Shown here: positions 13,901 to 25,900 of the stretch, piece after piece
Numbering within the stretch: position 1 is the stretch's first letter
Layout: every line of letters starts with the position of its first letter
Origin: Nageia nagi
Lineage: Eukaryota > Pinophyta
Direction of reading: 5' to 3'
DNA length: 64,000 nucleotides
Assembly: GCA_050084985.1 (NCBI GenBank)
Contig: JBITNC010000001.1
Span: 107,942,001-108,006,000 of the forward strand
Notes under the pieces: model-generated
Seen by the model: only the letters and a program-made list of their open reading frames with translations
Told to the model about the DNA's origin: nothing
Database searches by the model: none
Program-made: the position numbers and the translations under genes

Positions 13901-16900
13901 GTAGAGCTTCCAAGAAAGAAGAGAAATGTTGCAAATGAGCTTTTGGACCCAAGTGTAAAGCTATAGGATAGGACCAACTAATAAATGTTAAGGCAAGATT
14001 GGCAGAGGGATAACATCCTAAAAGAAAGGAAGTAGATAGTGAAGGTAAATTACTCTATATGGTAATATTTATAGATAATTAAAATGTATCCTCCACTTTA
14101 TTTTACATGTTTTTATGCAAGGAGTGCCTGTCGTGTGTATCATTTGCACTATCAATGAGGACTTCATGCTGAAGGCACCATCACACCAGTCAGGCAGAAT
14201 TGATCCACCTGTATCCACACCTAATTTTTCTATTTAAAATAGCCTTTGAACTCATACAGTCAACTTTAAGGTAATGTTTGCTTTGCTAGGGATATACTGC
14301 TGAAAAGTGGCATGAGACATTACAGACAGTTCACACCCACAAGGGCAACTAATATGGGTCTATGTTGCCAGTAGTAGTTGCAATCTGTAAAGAGTATTCA
14401 TATACTAGCTAAAGAATTTGCAGACTGGAAGAAATACACAAAACAAACATTGCATGCTTGCATGTCCTGCATTCTCATAGAAGATGTCAGTTTCCCAATT
14501 TCCATCCTATGCTACAAATTAAATATAATTAACAAGAACACACCTCTGTCTCAACGATGATAAATAGCGGTCAAGGCACTCCTGGTGGACAGCATGACCA
14601 CAAGAAGAGACATGGATACCATCACAATCATTTGGTCCAAATCCATCAAATGTTGTTCCAGGTAAGCTTGCCACTGATGATTCCCTACTGCCGACTTCAG
14701 ACTGATTTTCAGGATCCTTTTGTTGTTTAGACATTACTTTACAAATAGCTGCAATGTACTCTTTAAGGACAACTGTTACTGCATCATCACTACCAGATGC
14801 CATTTCTTTTCTAACTGCTGCTGCTGACTCGCATAAACCAACATATAGATGTGATACTGAATCTTTTCCATTGTCATTATCATCTTCAATGGAAGAATCA
14901 TCCTCCCCAACATCTTCAGAAACTAACAAGTTTGTGTCTGAGTCTCCAGATACATCAGTATTTCTAGCAATCGATGGAAACTGAGTCCTAAGAATGTCGA
15001 GTAGGCCTTCAACCAAATGCCCATCACCGTTCACACCATCAAGAACATGTTGAATCAAATGGCCCAAATCCTCTGGGGACACAGCTTCTCTGATTCCCGA
15101 GTCAGGTACACTTACAGAAATATTTCCTCTGTCATTATTAACTAAATCATCTCCATTAAAATGAGGCCTATCCCATGATGGAGTACCCTTCTCAGCAAAA
15201 GAGAGAAAACGAGATTTCTGATTTCAAAATCAAAAGTGAAAACACAAGAAAGTTAAATTTACACGAACTGAACAAAGATGGAACTTCAACACCGCAAAAA
15301 AGCTTAAACACAATTCAGAAAAAAGATTAACCTGCACTAAAGTTAAGAAAGCTGTAGGGCTTTTACACCCCAACTCTCTACACAATGAGCAAACCACTGA
15401 ACTTGTTCCTTCTGAGGCTTCTTCTTCTTCCCCAAAAGACTTTCCTTGTTTGAGTTCTGCTGGAGAATTTGGCTCTGAGCCAAGGCTTGCAGCAAATTTT
15501 GCCTGTGCTGCTTTCATCTTTGCCTGCATAAAACCAGTTTATGTAAATTAAATTTTCCATAGGGTAAGGCTCCCAATTGTTCGTGATCTTGATAATTCAA
15601 AAGCTATAAAAGAAGGATATGTAAATAAAAATTTTCCATAGGGTAAGGCTCCCAATTGCTCGTGATCTTGATAATTCAAAAGCTATAAAAGAAGGATACC
15701 ACTTTGGTCTGCTGATAGATATTTGATACTAATAGTAATAGCATCTTAAGTATACAAAGCAGGCACTCATAGAATTTTGCAGCTGAATTTAATCAACATC
15801 TTGCATTTACAGCTGAATTTTTTAAATTTCTAATATTGAGTTATTAAGAAAGTCCAACCTTTTGTTAATTTAAACTATTAATTAACATAAACAACAAGCT
15901 TATGGTCTTAAAATTGCTGTATGAAACAGCCACATCTTATTTGTCTTCAACATATTTACAGCTTATACTACACTAATACTGTACACAAAAATAATAGAAT
16001 ACTGAAAACCAGATATCTTTGCTCACCGGAGGAAAAGATAATTCCTGGAATAAATAAATTAATCCAGACATTTCAAAAAGACACAACTGTAAATAACAAA
16101 AAGAAAATCAAGAACCACAAGAAAGTTAAACGTAAAAGCTCATAAAGCAAGTTATGAACTTAATATTCCGGTAAATATAGTTGATGAATAGGAGTCTTGA
16201 ACATAATTATTCTCAACATGAACCTCTCAATAGAACAATAGGTGTGTGCATTCTGTCACCCTACCTTGATCAAGGTTCATTTGGAATCGACGAAATGAAT
16301 GAGGAGCTAATATGGAGAAGCAGAAACCTTGGAGAGAGCTGTTCTCTCAAGAGGAAAAAGCAGATCTAGGTCCTCCACTACGGGCTATGATGATGAATGG
16401 AAAATTGAAATAGAAGATCTCAGACCAGACTACGGCAAGAGGAAGATTGAATTTGATTGGCAAGGTCCAAGGAGCACGACCGAATATTGACGATATCAGA
16501 AAATGGGCAAAATTCAAATGGAAGCTCAGGGGGAGTTTGGATATTATTGCATTACCCAATGACTATACGCTTTTTGTCTTTAGTAATGAAAAAGATAGCA
16601 ATGATATTCTAAGTTCGGCTTGGTTCATAGACACTCGAGGACTGTTCTTGGAGCAATGGAGACCTAGTTTCGACCCTCTACAGGCACAAATTATGAAAGC
16701 ACCCATTTGGGTGACTGCCCAACCTCCTGTTTGACCTGTGGCATCAAAAGGTATTCGAAGGGATTGGGAACTCCTTTGGAAGATTCGTTACTGCTAATGA
16801 TGTTACAAAAGCCCAGTCCAGGATGGTAACTGCACGGTTTTGTGTTGTGATCGAATTTGAAATTAAACTCTCAAGCTCAATTACCTTGAAAGTAGAAACT

Positions 16901-19900
16901 AAAGATGTGAAGCAAGAGCTACGGTATGAAACAAATAATTGTCTTTGTTCTTTATGCAATCAGGTCAATCATGTTTTGAGGTCGTACCCGAAGAAAGTAC
17001 TACAAGATAAAAAAGAATGGAAACTTAAGCCGATGCAGGAGGAACCCAGTTCGAAGGAAGCAGAGGAAAGCGAAATCAATAAAAACAATCATCAAGAAGA
17101 GGCGGCAAGTGAAGCAGCAGAAAAAGATGAAAATGAAGTGGATAGTTCACCAGTTATTAACCTAATGGCCATTGGCGAAGGTCACACTGAGCAACAATCC
17201 AAGGAAGAATGGCAGCAGGTGAACGGAAAAGGAAAGGGACAAAAAAGCTCACCGAACTCAAATGGCACAATAATGAAAAAAACCCAATTTGATCGACGAA
17301 TTATGACTAGGAGTTCATCAAAAGAACGACCTTCGCTGGGAGAAGTAAGAAGAAAAGAAACTGGAAAAGATATTGCAGATGGCAAGCATGGAACACGAGA
17401 CACCATCGGGGATAGAGCACCCTCCAGAAAGGGTGCCCAACTATAATTCTTTCCTGGAATGTGAAGGGGTTAAGCGCCTCTTCAGAAAGCAGGCTTTTGC
17501 AGGAGATTTGCAGGAAGTAGAAGCTTGATTTAGTTTTCCTGCAAGAACAAAAGTTAAGGAAGGAAAGAATAAAATGGTAAAACGTAGGATCTAGGCGCAG
17601 GCAGAGATGGCATATGTAGCACAATATTATGTAATTTAGGATCAGCCAATGAGAGGATGATGTGACCAAAAAGCAGAAAGTAAGGATCGTTGTCTGTAGT
17701 GTAGCAACTATGGTGACTCTTAGAAGATAGTTTTTGGAACACATGTAATACTGTTGAATATCTATAAAAAATTTGTATATATAGGTTTAGGGCCTTGTCT
17801 TTTAGAAAACCCACCAAAAAAAATTTTAGACTTATTGAAAAAAAAGCAAGTTATGAACTTATGACAATGATTTACTTTTCAAAAACTCCAAAGAAACCAA
17901 TTTTTAACAAATGAGAATAAAATGATACATACCATAACTGCAGCCTGTCGTTCCCGAGCTAATGCCCTTTTCCTTTCAGCATCAGAAAGATTGGTTGGCA
18001 CCTCTTCACTGTTCATAAAAAGCCGGTGCATAATACTTGGACTAAGCTTTTCAATTTCACGCATACATCCATGATCGAGTTTAGCAAATTTCTCTAAGAG
18101 ATTACGTATCAACCCTGCTATATTACATTGACTGGAATCAGTAGAAATGCCTTGCTCAGTCCCACTCTCATACTTTTGCATTAACAGTAGCAACAATGAA
18201 AGCAAACTTTGATGATTTGACACCTCTGGTCTGTCAGTGCTACCAACATCAATGGCTTCATTTGCGTAAGCCAAAATTGGAGGTGAATCTTGTTCATCGT
18301 GAGAATTTGTAGAGTCTATCAACATGGCTTCATTATCTCCTGACGGTGAATTATTCCTACTTCCATGCACTGCTATCTCTCTATTTTTCAAGCGAATTTT
18401 TTGGTCTGCGATTGAAGAGCAGATGTCAAGCCCCAAAGCAAGCAAATGTAATGCTGTAAACAACACTCCATCAGGAGCACGTGAATCTGAAGATCTATCT
18501 GAAAAAGCGGCATAGAAAACCACAGAACGGATAATTCGAAGAACTACTTTTGAAGTAGCTATCTGCCAGATATTTTCGAAAGGGTAGAAAGGCTTCCTCC
18601 AACTAGGCAGCTGCATAACCACAGCAGATGCTTTGCAAAAGCGAGAATACCGCTCCTCTGCTATCTGTAATTCCCTTGAGTTCCAACGAGTATGGTAGAG
18701 ATCAAGCTCTCTCCAGAAATCTTTGCGCAAAGAATACTTGCCCTGTAATTCAACCAAGAATTGAAGTTTTGAACATGAAGAAACTGAAATATCTTTTTAA
18801 ATACATAAAACGGTAAAGCAAAATCCACTGTTCATATAATCTTCGAAAGTTTCATAGGGTTTATCATCAAAAAAAATATGTATTAAGTAAAATGTTTCAA
18901 AATGCAGGAAAGCATACAATCTCGCATAATTATGTTTTGATTTCAAATGTTTATATACCCTTGCCATCTGCGTCAGTGATAATTTGATATTAATGTACAA
19001 ACTTCTGCAAACAATCATATACCAATATTTCTTTCTATTAGCCTGACTCCTAAAAGAAAGAAGACATGATAAAAAGTCACCAAGGTAGAAAATGAACAGC
19101 ATTGAACCATAAATATAGAGTAAAATATGATTGTGTCAATCTAAAAATCAAATTTGCATTCAAGATGGAACAATGTTTTACACGCAAACATGCACAAAAT
19201 GTCATAATTCCAAACGGCACAAACCCAATTACAAAATAATGTGAATGATCTATTATCTCTATCTTCTCAGTCTACTCCATCCTTAATTACCCAAGGCATA
19301 TGGATGTATAATGTAAAAGTTGTATACCCAAATGTGCGTGGAACACATAACATCAACTTGTGACCTTACTAAGCAGACAGATGTAGAAAACCACCTAACA
19401 TCTATATTTGCTAATAGTATGTTTCATAAAAACGAAGGCCTGCATATCAAGGAACATTAAGCTCAAAAAAGTAGCATCATTTCACAGGATAGCCTTCGAC
19501 TTTAGTTAATACCTTAATCACAATAATTGTTTCTATTACAACGAGGATGCATATGCGAGTCAAGATGGTTCTTAATAGACAAACATTTAGAAATCAATAC
19601 ACACCTGTTGCATACCAGATGGATGAGAATATTTTGCTACGGTATCTAAAATTTCCTGAAGATCCTTGTTATCTGAAAGACGAGGAGGTAAAGCTTTAAG
19701 AAGCTGACTACGAGTTGCATCACCAACAGATAACTTGCGAATCAACTCTCTTTTTAATGACTCTGTTCCAGACAACCCACAAAATCCACGTTCCGACACA
19801 ATGCGAATTATCAAAGCTAGCATTTCGTGCATCAATGTTGGTTCATATCTGCACGCAAAAAAAGGTATTAAGTAGACTACCACAATGAAGTACATCCAAT

Positions 19901-22900
19901 TTCATATGCAACGTAACCCTCTTGAAAACCCTAGATTTAGAAATATTATCAGAACAAATTCAAACGAACATTGAATGAAAGTGCATCTCCATTCCTAATA
20001 AAAAATCACAAAAAAGGCAGTGCACAAATACACATTCCTAGATATTCGGCACAAGAAGACGGTGCCCAATATCAAGTTTTCTAAATCACATTCCTTGAGC
20101 CTATTTGCTATTTTGCCAGGGTAGGCATAAGCTTCCTTATAAGTCTTTGTACCTGAAGGCACATAATCCAGAAATGCTAAACTTTATGAGCGGTAACCTC
20201 ACAAAAGATGCACACATACCAACAAAGTAAGATCATGTTGGAAGTCACTTTCTTAGAATGGGTAAGGGAGTTCAAGGATGGAAAGACAAATTTGCATCAA
20301 AACAATGTTTCAGATAAATAATAGATTATATCAAATCCCTTAAAAGGTATAAATCTGTAGTATACAGAAAATCTTGTGACAGTAAAATAATAAGAAAAAT
20401 GCATACTCATTTGGCCGAATAAGATGAAGAGAAAGATAATCAGACAAGCCAAATCGCTCAAGAATTCTGTGAACAAACGGTTCTGGTGGAGCCATTGCAG
20501 CACAACATTGTAAGAGGAATAAATCAAGCTCTAAGGTATCCTCACACCTGCATATAAATTGACTTGACATCAAAAATATAATGAAATTTTTGTAAACATA
20601 GATTACCAGCAATGCCTAAAGCTTCATACTTTTCTCTCTCTACTATCTTCTACGTTTTGAAACATTCAACATAAGATATTCAAAGAACAAGTAAATTTGA
20701 GACACTTACCATCGAACCGAATGGTAATATTCACATAGAGAGAAAGTCGAGTGACCATTATGCCGCCACATGCCTGCACGAACCTGTGCACAAAATACCT
20801 TCAACCGCAATAGGTGTTCCATTACAAATGCAGAAAAGCTGTATGGGTGGAAGTTCCCCAATAGCTGTTTGAAAAATTCATGACAGCCTTCTGCCAAAGA
20901 CATGCTCAAATTGTCTCTTTTCATTTCTGGACGCTCATATTCAGATGTGTACATTTCCATTGCTTTATGCAAAGATAAAGAGAGCAATCTATGCAAAGGA
21001 ATATGAAATGACACATCTTGCCGACTAACATCATAAATAATTGTCGGCCATTCTTGAAATCTAAAAATACTTAATCTGTCTATTTCTGATTCGACTCCCA
21101 ACTGTCCTAGAAAGTCCTCGTTACCCAACAAATCCACATCCATCTCACTAACAGTGTTATTATCATTTTCAGTTGACATTGTCATTCCAGTTCTATTGTT
21201 CTCAGCTTCAGTTTCAGCATGTGATGCAATTCGACGTCCACGACGCAGAAGCTCTCTGAAAATTCCTACCCTATTGCTACTTGTATCGGTATCTAGTTTT
21301 GAAAAAGACTGGTTTGAATTTGATGAATGCATATCCCTTATTGAACCTCTTCCACCCCTACCTCTTAATTGCACTAGCTTCCTTGACAAATTCTCCATCG
21401 TTAAAGGATGTGACTTCCTCAGATCCTTTGCTGTATCTCTCCTCAACCAGCTGTCTAGAACTTTTATGCATTCAGTAATAAGCCAACTTAATGCAGCAGG
21501 TACTGGAGGAATATTTGAGTTAGTATCCTTGTTGCCTGATTCCATGAAAATTGGCAGGGAACTACTGGTAGATACAGGGTAAACATCACTTATTTCAAAA
21601 TCAGATCCAGTGCTTCTTCCTACCATTCTAACGATGGAACTTTCCTCAGATAACCGACCAATTTTTGCATGCCTGATTACATCCCCATCATCATCAGAAT
21701 CATCTTGTTCTGACATCAGAGATTTATTTTCAATCCATTTAATATCATTTATTGAAGCTGCACCACTTACAAATAGAGGGTTTATCTGCGCCATTTGAAA
21801 TTCTAACAAACATGACGGAAGCCAATGTTCATTTTCCTCTTCGACATGAATGCTTGTTATTCTCCTTTGTGGATCCATCCCTTGCATAAATACCAACAAT
21901 TGGATCCATCCCTTTGAAAGATCAGGCCGTTCACGAGCAACATATTTTGCCACTTCCAAGTGGCTCATAACATAACGTATGTCCTCTACCAATCTCATGT
22001 AAAGCTGATTTGTAATTGGCCCTTTACTTGACTGCTAGAAGCAACACTGTCGTATTAGTAATAGATGATTCCAGCCAAATAAGAGAAGCCTAATTTTCTG
22101 GAAAATCTAATGTTATTACCACACAAAACAACTAGGAAGGAAATCTAATGTTATTACCATAGAGTTTTTGACATTCGCCATCATATTTATTGCAAAAAGA
22201 ATGAATCCAATAAGAAGCCATCTCAAACATTTGCCATAAACTATCCCAGCCATGACTTAAGACTATAAAATAATAGTTAGTTGTATAAATAAGACAAAAA
22301 CATAGAGCCTCCTAAAGTTAGTGACAGTGACTGAGGATCTTGAGGCTTTCCATGTATGTATCTAGTATAGATAGTATAAATAGGTCAATTACATGCTTTG
22401 CAACAGCTTTTTCAGAGTATAAAATGTCCAAGTTGGTACCATTATATGAGGCAACGTTCCAGGTAAAAGGCTACATAAAGTTCCTGGCTGGTTCATGAAA
22501 ATTACTTTTTAACACTAAAAAATGGAAAAATGAATGTCAACCATCCCAAAATGTTTTTCAACTTTCCATGCTCCATTGTTAAGATGGTTTTCCACAGATG
22601 CAAAAATAAACCAAAAATTAGAACAAAGCACAAAACAAAATTAGAAAAAAACTAATAAAGAAAGCCAACAAAAGCTTAATGAAAAATTGAGCCTTGAAGT
22701 AACAATTATCATTAAATGGATTGTAAAATATTATGACCGTGCCATTAGATACCACGAAAATTATACTGGTGAGTTCTAAGATTGGGAGAAACAAAGATAC
22801 CACGAGCATTATACTGGTGAGTTCTAAGATTGGGAGAAACAAAGATACCACGAGCATTATACTGGTGAGTTCTAAGATTGGGAGAAACAAACTACTTATT

Positions 22901-25900
22901 ATGCATCATATGTGTCAAAACTGATTACATATACCAAAACAGGCAATGTATTGCTGAGAATTATCTGTGCCAAATAATATGACATTTCCCTGGCACAATG
23001 CTAAGCTATATGCAACTGAAGCAGGGCATCACCATTGAAAGCTTAATATACTTAATTTCAAAGGGTGCAATTAAGAACTATTAACACAGAACATGTCTGA
23101 ACAAGATGGCAGGAAGAAGAGTATAAATAAAATCAAAATAAAACGTTGAAAATCACATTACCAGAAGCCGTCCATCTTCTCGGCATTGGATGAATAGCTG
23201 TCTCAGGTTTCCAAGTAAAACATCTAGAAGATTTAATTCAGTTACAAGACGAGGTGTTAGAGTTGGCACAGTGAAAATCTGCACAGAAAAATTGCCCAGG
23301 ACAGGATAATCACTATGTTTTGCACTTGAATTTGTCCCATCAATGCCCTCCTGTATTGCCTCGGATATAAGTGTTGGATAATGCCTAATAAAAGCCTTTG
23401 CAAATTCGTACTTGAAATTAGGTTCTCCCAATAACTTGAAAAGCAACTCATGAAGCACTGTCACCACTTTCTTATACAAAAATTGTTCTGATCTCAACAT
23501 GATATCCAGCAAGCCAGGCGAAGAACGAACCATTGTTGCGGTAAAATTCAACAGACTCTCACTTGATTTACAAAAACTAAGAAGCATCTCCACAATTGTG
23601 ATTGTTGTCATGTAGGCAACCTTTTCCTGCCATGTTTGTGATTCCCACGTCTTGGGCTTCCCTTCAGACCCTGTTTGTGCAGCTAGTAAACGCTCTTTCC
23701 ATTCAATTAGAACAGCACTCAAAACAGGCTCCGCAGATCTCACATAATTCGGAGGTAGAGGCTGCACCTGACCTGGGCCCCTATGCTTGGAGCAAAACCC
23801 TTCAATTTTCCATGCCGTTTCATCTCCACAATCACAACAGCCACCACCTGTATGAATCATGGAGTAATCGTGGTTGACATGGTTACCAGCCTTGAAACAA
23901 GGGACACAAATAGCACAGGTGGGATCATGCTCACATGTTCGGCACCTGTACGCAATGTCATTGTTACCCCAGACTGCACCACAAACACCTTGACCTGCAT
24001 TCTGTTTTCCTAGTTCCTCAATGACTGCCTGTGGATCCTCCTCAAACGTTAACCACTTTATCCAATTCGTGCTTCCACGACAGAAATTTTTAATGTTATG
24101 GTAAATTGTTCGTTCTGGTGTCTCTGCAGGTTTAGAGGATGACAAAATTTTTTTGATTTCTTCTCTACCAGGTAAAATACATGATATGATTGCCTGCAGC
24201 TCTGACCTATTGTTTTTCACATAGGCCACCAATCCAGACTGCCTCTGCTCCACAACTTCCTTAGGTACACCACAATTGATAAGCTTCTGCCCATTTACAT
24301 GTAACATGTGAGTAAGTCAGTCAAGAATCATTATAAATACATATTATACCTCTTTTGCTAATTAGAGATCGAAAAAAAGCCATCTCAAAGCTAGATAATA
24401 AAACTTGGAACTCCACATTCATGAACCAAAAACATAGCAAATCAGTTCAAAGCAGTTGGTTGAATATTGCAAATGTAACAGATTGAATTGATGCGGTGGC
24501 CTTGTACAGGAAGATAGGTTGATAGATTCCATCTTATTTAGTTCAAATTCGCATGGTGTTCTAAGACACCTTTATATAGCTTTATGAAGCAAAACTTCAT
24601 ATCTTTCAAGTACCTCAAGGTCAATATTAGCAAACATTATCCTTCTATGCTACAATATATTTGCCCCTAAATTAATTTTTCTTTCTAAGTTTTTTTCTGG
24701 AATAAGTTGATTTAAGGTTCTGTAATCACAATTTACAATCTTACCACTTGATCATCGTTAGAATAAGCTTACAAGAATTACATAAATGAGTCTACAAGTT
24801 TTAACAAAAGCTACAGAATCCCAAAAACGATTTTAGCTTGGATGGTTACTCATATGCTCCACATAAAATGTTCCCAATGCCATTATGCAGGCAAAAGCAG
24901 GAGAGGGAAGGCGAACAGTTCCTTATCATATATTCCTAGCAGTTTTCTAACATTTGCATTTTACTTTTTCATATCCTTTTTCATAGAAATATACCTCAAA
25001 ATTCCAATTCCAAATACCCCAATTCAGACACTTCTTCTAAACATTCTATAATCTCATCTTTGTCTATGCCTAGTGCTTATTGAAATTAAGAACAGTTCAA
25101 TTTACTCAAATAGTATTTGGAGTTAATGCGACAATTAGCCATCTTCACTTTTAACTTCACAATGTTGTTGTTAATTGACTATAGAATAAAAGCATGTTCT
25201 TGTAGATGTGAGTTTTTTTTTCTTCTAAAGAGATATATTTTGGAAAATTTGGAAAATGTTGCATGCATGTGGCCCTATGCTAACTTTGCAATTACCTCTA
25301 AACAAATAAATATCTTCGATGTTAGGAAGCTTCGTTTTTGGAGGGAAATCCTTTCTTTTTGGCACACAACCTCTAAATTTGTGGTTTAGTTACAAGTGCC
25401 ACATGGCCAGAAAAGTGACATAGGTTCTGCTCATTTACAGCCCCCCTTCAAAGCTCTGCTCAAAATTGGCTCCCTAAAAAACGCTCTTCTCCACTTGTCC
25501 TCAAAAATGTCTAAATCTAGCGATTTCTTCTTCACGGAAATGGCATGTACAGTAGAATGAAGGACGGAAGCAAACCACATGAGAACACACACTAATTCAA
25601 ACAGATCCTTACAAGTGCCACATGGCCAGAAAAGTGACATAGGTTCTGCTCATTTCCAAGCCCCCCTTCAAGGCTCTGCTCAAAATTGGCTCCCTAAAAA
25701 ACGCTCTTCTCCACTTGTCCTCAAAAATGTCTAAATCTAGCGACTTCTTCTTCACGGAAATGGCATGTACAGTAGAATGAAGGACGGAAGCAAACCACAT
25801 GAGAACACACACTAATTCAAACAGATCCTTACAAGTAAATCCCAATGTAAAATTAAGAAAATTCAAATGTGACCTTCAGGTTTCTTTAAGTTACATTACA

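Larger units (their letters stand above)
11143..14543 (-). other. PRT6: PRT6 intron 8
   Basis: This 3.4-kb intron contains a five-unit 131-bp tandem array (11294-11950) and a GC-richer retroelement-like segment (about 12240-13723). The remaining 13724-14543 has no feature I recognise. Confidence 0.85.
15524..17932 (-). other. PRT6: PRT6 intron 6
   Basis: This 2.4-kb intron contains a 79-bp tandem duplication (15539-15696) and a 1.7-kb internally deleted LINE (16163-17842). Without the LINE and its second TSD copy it would be about 0.7 kb. Confidence 0.88.

Noticed and set aside
21154-21798. Plus-strand ORFs within PRT6 exon 3
   Set aside because: They are antisense shadows of a conserved exon whose minus-strand protein matches PRT6.
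25431-25866. Two near-identical minus-strand ORFs (CKDLFELVCVLMWF)
   Set aside because: They arise from the 220-bp duplication inside PRT6 intron 1 and have no domain or splice context.
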